From positions 1-37,640 of IMG/VR virus record IMGVR_UViG_3300035698_011674: 37,640 nt of DNA, one strand, 5' to 3'. Position numbers and translations under genes: made by a program. Below are positions 29,834-37,640 of this stretch, one piece after another. Under the pieces are notes generated by a model, which did not search any database, was not told the origin of the DNA, and saw only the letters and a list, made by a program, of their open reading frames with translations. The stretch's first letter is position 1; every line of letters begins with the position of its first letter. Source of the stretch: a virus.

Positions 29834-30403
29834 ATGAGTAAGACTATAGGCAAGGTTACTGTTGGTGGCGGAACTCTGTACGTTAACGGAATTGAGGTTG
29901 GTTATCTTAAAGGCACGGTTGAGTTTGTGTATGGTCGTGAACTTGAGAGCCATAAACCTTATGACGCTACGGGAGTGACTGATAAGTTTTGTGTTGGCGA
30001 GCACGCCTCGTTGAGTGCGTCGCTTGCTGAATTAAAAACTGCAAACTTGAGACTTGCTATGGGTATAGACGAGGCTGTGTCTGCTTCTCAAAGTTACCCC
30101 GACTTTGAAGGTGGACACAGCGGTACGTCTTATGCTCCTGCTGCGAGTGCGAGTTTTGACGTGGTTAGTTTTGGAGGCAATCAGACTGTTGATGAGGTTG
30201 CTGTGCGGTTTGAACACGAAAGGCCTGATGGTCAGGATTTAGTTATTGTGTTGTACAAATGTGTATCGCTGTCAGAAATAACGCTGCCAGTTGAAGATGA
30301 TAATATTGTTATCCACGATTTGGTTCTTGAGGCTTTGGTTGATACGACCCGCACGGCGGGCGACCAGATAGGGTTTATAGCCGACCAAGTTCAGGGTAGT
30401 TAA
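29834..30403 (+). CDS. Tail tube protein, paralogue 2, 189 aa
   Basis: The same length and sequence pattern as the gene before it: GKVTVGGGTLYVNGIEVGYLK, SLSASLAELKTANLRLAMG, VRFEHERPDGQDLVIVLYKC and GFIADQVQ, with divergence in the middle (about 85-118). ATG 29834 lies 2 nt after the previous stop with no strong ribosome site, so translation may be coupled. Tandem duplication is evident; one copy could be the tube and the other a minor or alternate subunit. Confidence 0.75.
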   Translation: MSKTIGKVTVGGGTLYVNGIEVGYLKGTVEFVYGRELESHKPYDATGVTDKFCVGEHASLSASLAELKTANLRLAMGIDEAVSASQSYPDFEGGHSGTSYAPAASASFDVVSFGGNQTVDEVAVRFEHERPDGQDLVIVLYKCVSLSEITLPVEDDNIVIHDLVLEALVDTTRTAGDQIGFIADQVQGS

Positions 30404-30424
30404 TTGAGGAAAGGGAATTGAGGT

Positions 30425-30811
30425 ATGGCAAAGAGAAAAGTAAGAAAAAAAGTTAATAGGGCTAAGGATTTTACGGTGAAGAAGGTTGATTTTGGCGATG
30501 GCTTTGTGGTTGAAATGAAATGCCGAGTGGTAGGTTTGCAGTATTTGGAAGAGACTTACAACAAGCCGCTTGAAAAGCTTGATTTTGGTACAGGACGAGT
30601 GTCTGACCTTATAAACCTGTTTGTTGCTCTTGCGATAAGCACGTACCCCGATATGTCTGTTGAAGAAGCAAAGAAAAAGGTAGGCAGACTTGATATTGAC
30701 CAGCTCGGAGAAGTTGTTGGAAGTTCATCAGACATATTCGGAGTAGAAGGAAAAAACGCAGTATCGCCGTCCGAAAAGGTAATGGGAAACGTTCTCGAAA
30801 ATCAGAGCTAA
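30425..30811 (+). CDS. Tail assembly chaperone gpG-like, 128 aa
   Basis: The protein between tube and tape measure genes has the size and composition of gpG. A very basic start (AKRKVRKKVNRAKD) leads to VVEMKCRVVGLQYLEETYNK and VSDLINLFVALAISTYPDM. ATG 30425 follows GGGAATTGAGGT. The A AAA AAC site near its end directs some ribosomes into the -1 frame to make the longer fusion. Chaperones coat the tape measure protein before tube assembly. Confidence 0.75.
   Translation: MAKRKVRKKVNRAKDFTVKKVDFGDGFVVEMKCRVVGLQYLEETYNKPLEKLDFGTGRVSDLINLFVALAISTYPDMSVEEAKKKVGRLDIDQLGEVVGSSSDIFGVEGKNAVSPSEKVMGNVLENQS
30751..30757 (+). other. Programmed -1 frameshift site (A AAA AAC)
   Basis: The heptamer A AAA AAC lies in the 0 frame (codons GGA AAA AAC), a classic X XXY YYZ slippery sequence. 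The -1 frame is open from 30757 to 31170 without a stop and starts with the T-type sequence DWAAIYYELSKEFGWS. The 0 frame ends at 30811. This is the standard gpG-gpGT arrangement. No strong downstream hairpin was seen by eye. Confidence 0.85.
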
Positions 30812-31170
30812 CCGATTGGGCGGCAATATACTATGAGCTGAGTAAGGAGTTTGGCTGGAGTCCTACTGTTATAGAACGACTCACTTTGCAGCAGCTTGTG
30901 CATTACCTTGATAATATGCAGGAGTACAGAAAAAGAGTTATGCCCACAGAGATACAGCTTGAAGGAATAAGACAGGTTTTGTTTAGTTTCTTTGGTGTAA
31001 ACGAAAAAGCTGGAGAAGATAATCTTGAAGAGCAGGTTGAAAAAAGCGGATTTCCCAAAATGCAAGTAACACGCAAAGCAATGGAGGCGTGGGAGAAGGC
31101 AGGGAGGCCTAATCCGCAAAAATTCCTCGCTGAATATGATAAGAAAAGGCTGAAAGATGGCAGTAAATGA
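30757..31170 (+). CDS. Tail assembly chaperone gpT part, -1 frame, 137 aa
   Basis: Read from the slip site, the -1 frame gives a 137-residue extension, including TDWAAIYYELSKEFGWSPTV, IERLTLQQLVHYLDNMQEYR and MEAWEKAGRPNPQKFLAEY. Joined to the first 111 residues of the G frame, it makes a fusion of about 248 aa. The W-x(6)-L-S-x-x-F-G and L-T-x-x-Q pattern is typical of the T part. No start codon with ribosome site is needed. It overlaps the tape measure gene by 14 nt. Confidence 0.8.
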   Translation, partial: RSIAVRKGNGKRSRKSELTDWAAIYYELSKEFGWSPTVIERLTLQQLVHYLDNMQEYRKRVMPTEIQLEGIRQVLFSFFGVNEKAGEDNLEEQVEKSGFPKMQVTRKAMEAWEKAGRPNPQKFLAEYDKKRLKDGSK

Positions 31171-33820
31171 TGCTGGAAACATAACTGTTTATTTGCGGGC
31201 GAATATGGTAGACCTGCAAAGGAAGATAGCCAAGTCAACTACATTGCTCAGGAGGTTTACTTCTGGGATTGGTGGTGCTTTTAAAGGGCTTGCTAATAAG
31301 GTTGGCAGGGCTATCAAGACAATATGGCGGCAGTTGAAGCGGCTCGGTATTATTGTTGCTGCTGCGATGCTTGCTTCAGTTAAGGCGTTTGCTAATTTTG
31401 ACGATGCAATGACAAAATCCCTTGCAATTATGTCTGGGATAACCCCGCAGTTGCGTAAGCAGATGGAGGGCGTAGCAAAAGCCATATCACTAAACAGTAT
31501 TACCGCCGCAAAAAATCTGGGTGACGCGTACTTCTACTTGGCCTCTGCTGGTTTTGATGCTAAACAGTCTATGGCTGCACTTGCTGCGGTTGAGAGGTTT
31601 GCTGTTGCAGGTCAGTTTGATATGGCAAAGGCAACTGATTTGGCTACTGATGCTCAAAGTGCTCTTGGATTAAAAGAGAAAGACGCCATAAAAAACAAAA
31701 AGAATCTTATAAGAGTAACTGATGTTTTGGTTGGTGCTAATACTTTAGCAAATGCGTCAGTTGAGCAGTTTTCAGCTGCACTTACAACGCAAGCTGGCTC
31801 TGCTATGAAAACTTACCACATTGCCCTTGAAGAGGGTGTCGCTGTTTTGGCGGCGTATGCCGACCAAGGAATCAAAGCTGAGCACGCTGGAGCTATGTTT
31901 GGCAGGATGTTGCGGTTGCTCATAACGGGATTCTTGAAAAACGAAAAAGCGTGGAAAGAATTTGGCATTAATATATTCGATGCCAATGAAGAATTGAAGC
32001 CGATGGGTGATATTATCAATGAAGTCACTGACGGCTTGGCTGATATGTCAACAAAACAGAAGGCTGTGCAACTTGATATGTTGGGATTTAAGGCGAGGAG
32101 TCAGCAGACAATATTACCGCTGCTTGGACTTGGTGATGCCATAAATGGTTACAACAAAAGTCTGGGTAAGATGGGAGGTACGACAAGGGACGTTTACGAA
32201 AAACAGTTGAAGTCGTTTGCCGCTCAAATGAAAATCCTATGGAACAATATTCTTGATGTGTCTATAAGCGTTGGCGAGAATTTAGCTCCGCAGATTACAA
32301 AGCTTGGGAAACGTATCAGGGAGAATCAGGCGGTTATAAAAGCGTGGGCTTTAAAGTTTGTGGCTTATGTCAACTATGCAATTGATTCGCTTGTGTCGTT
32401 AGGTGTGTATTTAAAAAATGACTGGACAGGTGCTTTTGAAACAGGTGTTGAGGCTGTAAAAATAATCTTTGATGGTCTGAGTGAATACATAGTAACGTCA
32501 TTGAGGACAGCGTTTGAGAAAGTGGGCACGAAAGTTGGGGGTTGGTTTAGGAAATATTACATAGAGCCTATTGCGGTTCAAATTGAGACTAACAGGCTTG
32601 TCAAGGCGGCTGGGTACAGGGGTTTTCCATTTACTAACCCTAAAACTTGGAAAATGTATGAGTTGATTGCGGTTAAGAATATTGAGAAGCTGTATAAAGA
32701 CCTTGACAATATAAACCAGAAGACCGTTAAAAATCACGGTAAAACCCTTGAGACGATAAATAAAGAGACGAGGGCAAAGCTTGCTGCTTTAAAGGCTAAG
32801 TTTGCGTCAACCGAGGAGGGTGGACAGTATCTTAAAAGCCTTGAAGTTGACGCTGCAAAGCTTAATAAAACGCTTGCGTCAATAGACTTCTCTTTGTGGG
32901 TTGCTAATTTAAAAAAGCCTGCCTTTGAGATGAAAAAAGTATTTATGGGCAGTATGAAAAAACCTAAATGGCTTGACGGGCCTTTTGCCAAAAAAACGGC
33001 TTCTAAGCCAGTGGCGGGTATCAATGACTATGACAAAGATATTATCATGCTTGAGCTTCAGGACGAGATTGATAGGGTTCGCAGGCTCGGTAGGACTTTT
33101 GACCTGACTCGCAACGAGATGATAGCAAAGTTAAAAGAATACGCCGTGAAGCATAAAGAGGAGATTGATTCTGTTTATAGCGATATAACTGGCCTCAACG
33201 AAGCTGAAAAGTTGCTTAATGATGAAATGACGAGCATATATGACAGCAGGACAAACCAGCTTAAGCAGTATATGTCTGAGCTGACAGAGGATATGAATAA
33301 TAAAATGCTGTACGTAGCTGACTTGTTCTCTGGTGCTATGCGTGAGCTTGAAACTTCTATGAGCAGTGTTTTTGTGAGCTGGATGGATGGTACTGCGTCA
33401 ATGAAGGACGGGTTTGAAAGTTTTGTAACGAGCATAACGGCGAGTTTTCAGAAGATGGTCAGTGATTTCATAGCCAGATGGCTGATGTTTAAGGCAATAA
33501 CGGCTTTTGCTCCACAATTAGCTCCGTTGATGGGTGCAGGTTTGACTCCTATGGCTTTTGGCGGGGTGGTGAACAAGCCTACGCCTGCTCTGGTGGGTGA
33601 AGCTGGCACGGAGGCCGTAGTTCCTATGCCTAACGGTAAAAGTATACCAGTGGAGATACAGGGCGGCGGTGGAGGCGATGAGACAAACATAAGTATTACG
33701 GTAAGTGCGATTGATACTCAGTCTGGGCTTGATTTTATTATGAAGAATAAGAACACCATAGCGGCGGCGATGGGCAGTGCGGCACGCAACAATAATCCTG
33801 TAAGGAGACAGCAGATATAA
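31157..33820 (+). CDS. Tail tape measure protein, 887 aa
   Basis: The N-terminal core (residues about 10-330) matches the TP901-type tape measure pattern: KSLAIMSGITPQLRKQMEGV, ASVEQFSAALTTQAGSAM, GMLRLL-type region (GRMLRLLITGFLKNEKAWK) and KARSQQTILPLLGLGDA. A hydrophobic and glycine stretch near the C-terminus (FGGVVNKPTPALVGEAGTEA) is typical of these proteins. By about 1.5 angstrom per residue, the tail would be about 130 nm. ATG 31157 overlaps the chaperone stop. Confidence 0.9.
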   Translation: MAVNDAGNITVYLRANMVDLQRKIAKSTTLLRRFTSGIGGAFKGLANKVGRAIKTIWRQLKRLGIIVAAAMLASVKAFANFDDAMTKSLAIMSGITPQLRKQMEGVAKAISLNSITAAKNLGDAYFYLASAGFDAKQSMAALAAVERFAVAGQFDMAKATDLATDAQSALGLKEKDAIKNKKNLIRVTDVLVGANTLANASVEQFSAALTTQAGSAMKTYHIALEEGVAVLAAYADQGIKAEHAGAMFGRMLRLLITGFLKNEKAWKEFGINIFDANEELKPMGDIINEVTDGLADMSTKQKAVQLDMLGFKARSQQTILPLLGLGDAINGYNKSLGKMGGTTRDVYEKQLKSFAAQMKILWNNILDVSISVGENLAPQITKLGKRIRENQAVIKAWALKFVAYVNYAIDSLVSLGVYLKNDWTGAFETGVEAVKIIFDGLSEYIVTSLRTAFEKVGTKVGGWFRKYYIEPIAVQIETNRLVKAAGYRGFPFTNPKTWKMYELIAVKNIEKLYKDLDNINQKTVKNHGKTLETINKETRAKLAALKAKFASTEEGGQYLKSLEVDAAKLNKTLASIDFSLWVANLKKPAFEMKKVFMGSMKKPKWLDGPFAKKTASKPVAGINDYDKDIIMLELQDEIDRVRRLGRTFDLTRNEMIAKLKEYAVKHKEEIDSVYSDITGLNEAEKLLNDEMTSIYDSRTNQLKQYMSELTEDMNNKMLYVADLFSGAMRELETSMSSVFVSWMDGTASMKDGFESFVTSITASFQKMVSDFIARWLMFKAITAFAPQLAPLMGAGLTPMAFGGVVNKPTPALVGEAGTEAVVPMPNGKSIPVEIQGGGGGDETNISITVSAIDTQSGLDFIMKNKNTIAAAMGSAARNNNPVRRQQI

Positions 33821-34857
33821 TGAATAACCTGATAAATACATACGTTGGTATGACGTGGGCGAATCCATTTATCAAGTCTTTCAGGTGGCTTACTGATGTT
33901 GTGAGGTATGACAATGCTCAGGAGGTGAGAAATAAGGTTTGGACTCAGCCGATGAGGGAGTGGAGTGTAAACTGGCCTATATTGCCAGCGACAAACAGGG
34001 GTAACTTGATAAAACTGTATCAGAAGGCAGGAGGCAGGTTCAGGACGTTTTTGTTTGAGGATGATGATGAGTATGAGGGCAGTTGTGAATTTACGCAGGT
34101 AAAGTATGACATAACTGCTGCGGATGTTGACGCTGAGACTTTTACTATAGCGGGCAAGTATACGTCAATATTTGTTGCTGGTGTGACCTTTGAGGTTCGT
34201 GGGTCAACGGGCAATGATAGTAACTGGGTTGTGACAAGCTCATCTTATGTCGGTACGAATACGGTGATAATTGTGACGGGCAACATTGGAAATGCTACGG
34301 GTGACGGGCGTATATTAGTCAAGGATTTTCAGCTTTTTACAACTTACTATGACGGCGAGACTGAAGAGTGGGATGAGAACAGGAAAGATATTCAAGCCGC
34401 TTCGATTACTGGCGACAAAGGAACTACTGCGATAGTTGAAGGTGCTGGTAATGATTATACGCTTGATGATACAACGGGTGTCGTAAGGTTCAACGACGAC
34501 AAAGCTCCCGAATCAATTGATATAGCGTCTGCTACTGCGGCGACTGATACGTTTACGGTGGCTGAGGATATTACAGCCTTTTTTGCTGTTGATGATAAGT
34601 TTGTGGTTACTGGCTCAACTGCCAATGACGGAACTTACACGATTGCGTCTATAAGTTTTGGTGGTGGTGTGACAACCATTGTTACTGATGAGGATTTTGC
34701 AGGTGACGAAGATGATGGGGTTATAAATCAGTGGATGGATTTTGATTACGAGTATTATTTCAGGATAAGGTTTGACAGTGACGGGTATGTTGATAATCAG
34801 AAATGGCCTAATCACTGGAAAAGTGGAGATTTGAAATTAGTTGAGGTTAAGAGTTAA
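33820..34857 (+). CDS. Distal tail protein (DUF2460-like) with duplicated beta repeat, 345 aa
   Basis: The first 90 residues (NPFIKSFRWLTDVVRYDNAQ, WTQPMREWSVNWPILPATNR, LYQKAGGRFRTFLFEDDD) recall DUF2460/GTA gp12 distal tail proteins. Residues about 92-168 (YDITAADVDAETFTIAGKY...) and about 227-305 (ASATAATDTFTVAEDITAFF...) are two copies of one beta domain with shared FEVRGSTGND / FVVTGSTANDG. A typical distal tail protein of this family is much shorter, so these repeats are an addition. ATG 33820 overlaps the tape measure stop. Confidence 0.65.
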   Translation: MNNLINTYVGMTWANPFIKSFRWLTDVVRYDNAQEVRNKVWTQPMREWSVNWPILPATNRGNLIKLYQKAGGRFRTFLFEDDDEYEGSCEFTQVKYDITAADVDAETFTIAGKYTSIFVAGVTFEVRGSTGNDSNWVVTSSSYVGTNTVIIVTGNIGNATGDGRILVKDFQLFTTYYDGETEEWDENRKDIQAASITGDKGTTAIVEGAGNDYTLDDTTGVVRFNDDKAPESIDIASATAATDTFTVAEDITAFFAVDDKFVVTGSTANDGTYTIASISFGGGVTTIVTDEDFAGDEDDGVINQWMDFDYEYYFRIRFDSDGYVDNQKWPNHWKSGDLKLVEVKS

Positions 34858-34859
34858 TT

Positions 34860-35930
34860 ATGAGAAGCCTGAATGCGGAATTGGAAGCGGCGATAAGCGG
34901 TAAAGAGCTGAGTTTGACTGAGCTTTATGACTTTACACTTAATGACGGCACGCTCTTGTATCTGACTTCACTGAATGAGGATATTATTTGGGGTGGGCAG
35001 ACGTACACATCCGTTCCGATAACAAGGTCGCCGATTCAGCAGCAAATGAATCTTGAGATGGATACTGTGACAGTACAGCTTGAGCGTATAAGCACGGGGC
35101 TTGCTAATGCTGTTGAGAATGGGCTACTTGACGGGGTGAATATTACTATTAAGAGGGCGGTTTATTCTGGTGACGCTGGTGCTGGGGCTACTCAGACAGT
35201 ATTTGTAGGGACGGGTACGCCAGAGTATGACAGAAGCAGGCTAACCTTGCGGTGTGTCTGCATATTGGATTCTCTGAATATAGTCGTGCCACAGCATATA
35301 TACGAGGAGGCGTGTAATAATAGGTTGTTTGATGATTCGTGCGGTTTGACAATGGCAGACCATAAATATTCCAGTGCTGCAACAAGTGATGCTGATGATT
35401 GCTTTACTGTTGTTGATAGCAAACTGCCTGTCTATAAGGTGGCGTTTGATGGTGGCGATGATACCGCTCCTGTTGAAATAGCAGACGAGATAACTGGCGG
35501 TGACAATGCTTATACGGCTACGGTTGTTGGGATAAGTTATGTGACCGCAGCGGCGGGGTATATTTATTATCTGGGGTTGTCGAATCCCGCAAACTTTGAT
35601 GATGATGAGGTATTGACTGGCGGTGGCAATACTGTAACGGTAAACGGTACGCCTGCTGAAGATACGACATTCTATGCCCTTGCCGAGATAAGGATTCTGG
35701 ATGGTGACAATGAGGGGCTGCGTAGGATGGTTCGTGCAGCAAGCGGTACAAGCCTTTATGTGGCGATACCGTTTTCATCAGAAATAGTTACTGATGTGAC
35801 TTATGATATATATTCGGCTTGTGACAAAAAGCCTGAAACGTGCAGGGATAAGTTTAATAATGCTGACCAATTTAGAGGTTTTGTGTATATACCAAGAGCG
35901 GAAGAGAGCTTGTATGGCGAATCAAGATAA
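34860..35930 (+). CDS. DUF2163/BR0599-type tail hub protein with insert, 356 aa
   Basis: The N-terminal half (LTELYDFTLNDGTLLYLTS, DIIWGGQTYTSVPITRSPI, VTVQLERISTGLANAV) and the C-terminal CDKKPETCRDKFNNADQFRG are hallmarks of the DUF2163/GTA gp13 family. The stretch about 190-265 (AFDGGDDTAPVEIADEITGG..., NFDDDEVLTGGGNTVTVNG) is an extra beta-rich segment usually absent or shorter. It forms the hub between distal tail protein and tail tip. ATG 34860 is close behind the previous stop. Confidence 0.75.
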   Translation: MRSLNAELEAAISGKELSLTELYDFTLNDGTLLYLTSLNEDIIWGGQTYTSVPITRSPIQQQMNLEMDTVTVQLERISTGLANAVENGLLDGVNITIKRAVYSGDAGAGATQTVFVGTGTPEYDRSRLTLRCVCILDSLNIVVPQHIYEEACNNRLFDDSCGLTMADHKYSSAATSDADDCFTVVDSKLPVYKVAFDGGDDTAPVEIADEITGGDNAYTATVVGISYVTAAAGYIYYLGLSNPANFDDDEVLTGGGNTVTVNGTPAEDTTFYALAEIRILDGDNEGLRRMVRAASGTSLYVAIPFSSEIVTDVTYDIYSACDKKPETCRDKFNNADQFRGFVYIPRAEESLYGESR

Positions 35931-36366
35931 AATAGCAGAGGAAGCGAAACGCTGGGTGACTGATAAGGTTAAGTGGACTCACAACTCAAGCAGCAAAAGA
36001 GGCTGTGATTGTGTAGGTTTTATCATAGGGGTTATAGATTCAGTTTACAGCCAAAAAACTAAATGCCCGACATATAATAACGGATGGCTTTTGTCTAAAA
36101 GTAAAGATGAGGAAAAAATTCCCCTGCCTTTGTCTCGTTTTTTAGAGACATATTTTACGCAAATAGACGTTGATAAACGGAAAGCAGGTGATTTACTGCT
36201 TTTCAAGCAGAGACGGCATAATAATCACGTTGGGTTTTTCTTGGGCGGTGAGTTATTTGCTCATTCAACGGAGAGGGGTAAGGGGTGTGTGTATGGTATT
36301 ATAAAAAACTCCCAATGGGAGAAAGCACTGAAAGGAGCGTTTAGATTCGATGAAACGAAGATATAA
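35914..36366 (+). CDS. NlpC/P60-type peptidase, tail-associated, 150 aa
   Basis: Catalytic motif GCDCVGF with C33, H105 in NHVGFF and H117 in AHSTE give the Cys-His-His triad of NlpC/P60 enzymes. Size and place match GTA gp14 (tail cell-wall peptidase). It opens the peptidoglycan during DNA entry. ATG 35914 lies inside the end of the DUF2163 gene; upstream in-frame codons belong to that overlap and lack homology. The stop overlaps the next gene by 17 nt. Confidence 0.85.
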   Translation: MANQDKIAEEAKRWVTDKVKWTHNSSSKRGCDCVGFIIGVIDSVYSQKTKCPTYNNGWLLSKSKDEEKIPLPLSRFLETYFTQIDVDKRKAGDLLLFKQRRHNNHVGFFLGGELFAHSTERGKGCVYGIIKNSQWEKALKGAFRFDETKI

Positions 36367-36673
36367 ACGGTTAAGAGGTGCGGTGGCTATTCCGATGGTG
36401 ATGGGGATGGGCGGTGCGTGGGCAGGTGGTGCGTTGGGTGCTGCTTTTGGTATGGGTACGCTCGGTGCGGCGGTTGGTTTTTCTGTTGGAAGCCTTATTG
36501 GCTCTTATATGTTTCCTATGAACACAAGCGTCAAGTCGCCGTCAGTGGGCAATTATCCCATACAGACAGGGACAAAAGGCGGCTGTGTTACAGTGGTCTA
36601 TGGAACCCGCAGGGTCGCTGGTAATATTATCTGGTTTGGTGAGATAAGACAGAGGTCAAAAAGGATAGCTTAA
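36350..36673 (+). CDS. N-terminal part of split tail-tip protein, 107 aa
   Basis: The product has a glycine/alanine-rich hydrophobic N-terminus (about 15-62) and ends in GGCVTVVYGTRRVAGNIIWFGE. In phage tail-tip (J/GTA gp15-like) proteins this V-Y-G-T-x-R-V-A-G-N-x-I-W block lies near the N-terminus and is followed in the same protein by the ceg/IWxD section found in the next gene. Here a stop falls between, with ATG next to it. ATG 36350 follows AAAGGAGC. Confidence 0.7.
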   Translation: MKRRYKRLRGAVAIPMVMGMGGAWAGGALGAAFGMGTLGAAVGFSVGSLIGSYMFPMNTSVKSPSVGNYPIQTGTKGGCVTVVYGTRRVAGNIIWFGEIRQRSKRIA

Positions 36674-37640
36674 ATGGGTTTCTTTTCCAAGAAAAAACCA
36701 AAAGTCTACGTGACAGTATATCATCGTGGCTTCTTTATAGGGGTGTGCGAAGGTGCGGCTGATATATTGAAGGTATGGGAGGATAAGCGGTTAATATATG
36801 ACGTTGACGACCCTGACCTTGATGATTTTGGGTGTATGACATTTTTCAGGGGTGACAATGTAACGAATCCGCAGAGCCTTATAATTTCTGAAAATGCGGC
36901 TGATGTGTTTACGAAATACCCTAATCTTTGCGGTGTGTATTTTGATGATAAAGATTTAGACCAAGCAGGGGCTATATCCAACTATACTTTTGAGGTTCAA
37001 AAGGACAACGTTGATATTACTACTCCTTGGCGTGACCTGATAGACCGTACAGGATGGATAGCTATAGATGATGTTGCTGGTTTGCAGGCGATTGAAGATG
37101 GCCTTGATTTGAAATATTATCTGACTCAAGATATTGATGCGTCGGTAACTTCTGGATGGGGTGGTGGTGTAGGGTTTGTGCCTATCACTGAATTTACAGG
37201 GACGTTTGATGGCAATTGTTATAGTATTGACAGCCTGTTTATTGATAAAGGTACTACAAGTCATGCTGGAATGTTTCGCACTATTGAAGGGGCAGCGGTT
37301 GTTGAAAATGTATCCTTCACAAATGCAGATATTACAGGCGGGAGTTATATTGGTTGTTTGGCAGCACAGGTATTAGCGGATGGGGCTGTTCGCCCGACAG
37401 TCAGTAATTGTCACTTTGTATCGGGCTCGGTGACTATCGAATCATCAGGTATAGCATTTTCCAGCGGGAGTGTAGGCGGTCTTATCGGTTGGGTTTGGGG
37501 CGGCATAGTTATATATTGTAGTTCTCGCGGTACAGTTCAATCAACTATAGCTCTTCAGCCTGCTATGGCGTGTTTTGGTGGTTTGATAGGGGCTGCAACG
37601 GCGAGTGCTGATGCGAAGTTGTCTATTACTGAAAGTTACG
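36674..37640 (+). CDS. Tail-tip protein, main part with GLUG repeats, truncated at window edge
   Basis: ATG 36674 follows the previous stop directly. The first 108 residues (VCEGAADILKVWEDKRLIYD, FFRGDNVTNPQS, NYTFEV) continue the tail-tip fold. From about 125 the sequence changes to a GLUG-type beta-helix: GFVPITEFTGTFDGNCYSID, VVENVSFTNADITGGSYIG, GSVGGLIGWVWGG, FGGLIGAATAS. GLUG repeats occur in adhesins. The insert directly follows the TFEV block. The open frame continues past 37640; at least 322 residues are visible. It likely binds the host surface. Confidence 0.75.
   Translation, partial: MGFFSKKKPKVYVTVYHRGFFIGVCEGAADILKVWEDKRLIYDVDDPDLDDFGCMTFFRGDNVTNPQSLIISENAADVFTKYPNLCGVYFDDKDLDQAGAISNYTFEVQKDNVDITTPWRDLIDRTGWIAIDDVAGLQAIEDGLDLKYYLTQDIDASVTSGWGGGVGFVPITEFTGTFDGNCYSIDSLFIDKGTTSHAGMFRTIEGAAVVENVSFTNADITGGSYIGCLAAQVLADGAVRPTVSNCHFVSGSVTIESSGIAFSSGSVGGLIGWVWGGIVIYCSSRGTVQSTIALQPAMACFGGLIGAATASADAKLSITESY

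Noticed and set aside
1-37640. Diversity-generating retroelement or integrase
   Set aside because: No reverse transcriptase or recombinase motifs and no template/variable repeat pair were seen.

Overview
The window is one contiguous piece of a tailed-phage (siphovirus-type) genome. Every gene I can support lies on the + strand. Genes are packed tightly, with ATGA, TGATG and TAATG overlaps, and follow the order early/recombination, replication, packaging, head, tail. The last gene runs off the right edge and the first is cut at the left edge. I saw no integrase, so lifestyle is undecided. Shine-Dalgarno sites (AAGGAG, GAAAGG), sigma70-like promoters, a lipobox and a CsrA homologue point to a bacterial host that is probably diderm. 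The head-proximal tail genes resemble the gene transfer agent-type set (DUF2460, DUF2163, NlpC/P60, tail tip). A GLUG-repeat tail tip gives a weak hint of hosts rich in such proteins, such as Planctomycetes and relatives, but this is inference only.

Layout. 1-3.7 kb holds small early genes, mostly unknown, behind promoter A (556-589). 3.8-7.4 kb holds genes behind promoter B (3725-3760), including a candidate annealing protein, a Cas4/RecB-type nuclease with four iron-sulfur-type cysteines, and an unknown protein. 7.4-8.1 kb has no plausible gene and is filled by a degenerate tandem array with a period of about 5 nt and consensus NNNGT. 8.1-10.5 kb holds a zinc-ribbon protein, a phage CsrA, a DUF1064 nuclease, a replication initiator-like protein with possible internal iterons, and a helicase-loader-like protein. 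10.5-12.0 kb encodes a secreted protein and a lipoprotein with a second membrane segment. 12.0-14.7 kb holds a structured RNA element, a ParB-like protein, promoter C, a DUF488 protein, a putative antirestriction methyltransferase, and a tRNA-Gly(TCC) overlapped by a CDS.

14.7-24.9 kb is the packaging and head module: small and large terminase, a membrane protein, portal, MuF-like protein, protease-scaffold fusion, decoration protein, major capsid protein, a terminator, gpW-like protein, head closure, tail completion and tail terminator. 24.9-29.3 kb is a five-gene cassette (unknown, glycosyltransferase, methyltransferase-like, PIG-L deacetylase, GT4 glycosyltransferase) placed inside the tail operon. 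29.3-37.6 kb is the tail module: two paralogous tail tube proteins, tail assembly chaperones joined by a -1 frameshift site (A AAA AAC at 30751), tape measure, distal tail protein, DUF2163 hub, NlpC/P60 peptidase, and a tail-tip protein split into two genes, the second carrying GLUG repeats.

The features most worth follow-up are the pentameric array beside the recombination genes, the phage CsrA, the glycan cassette just upstream of the tail tube genes, and the extra beta domains inserted into otherwise conserved tail proteins.
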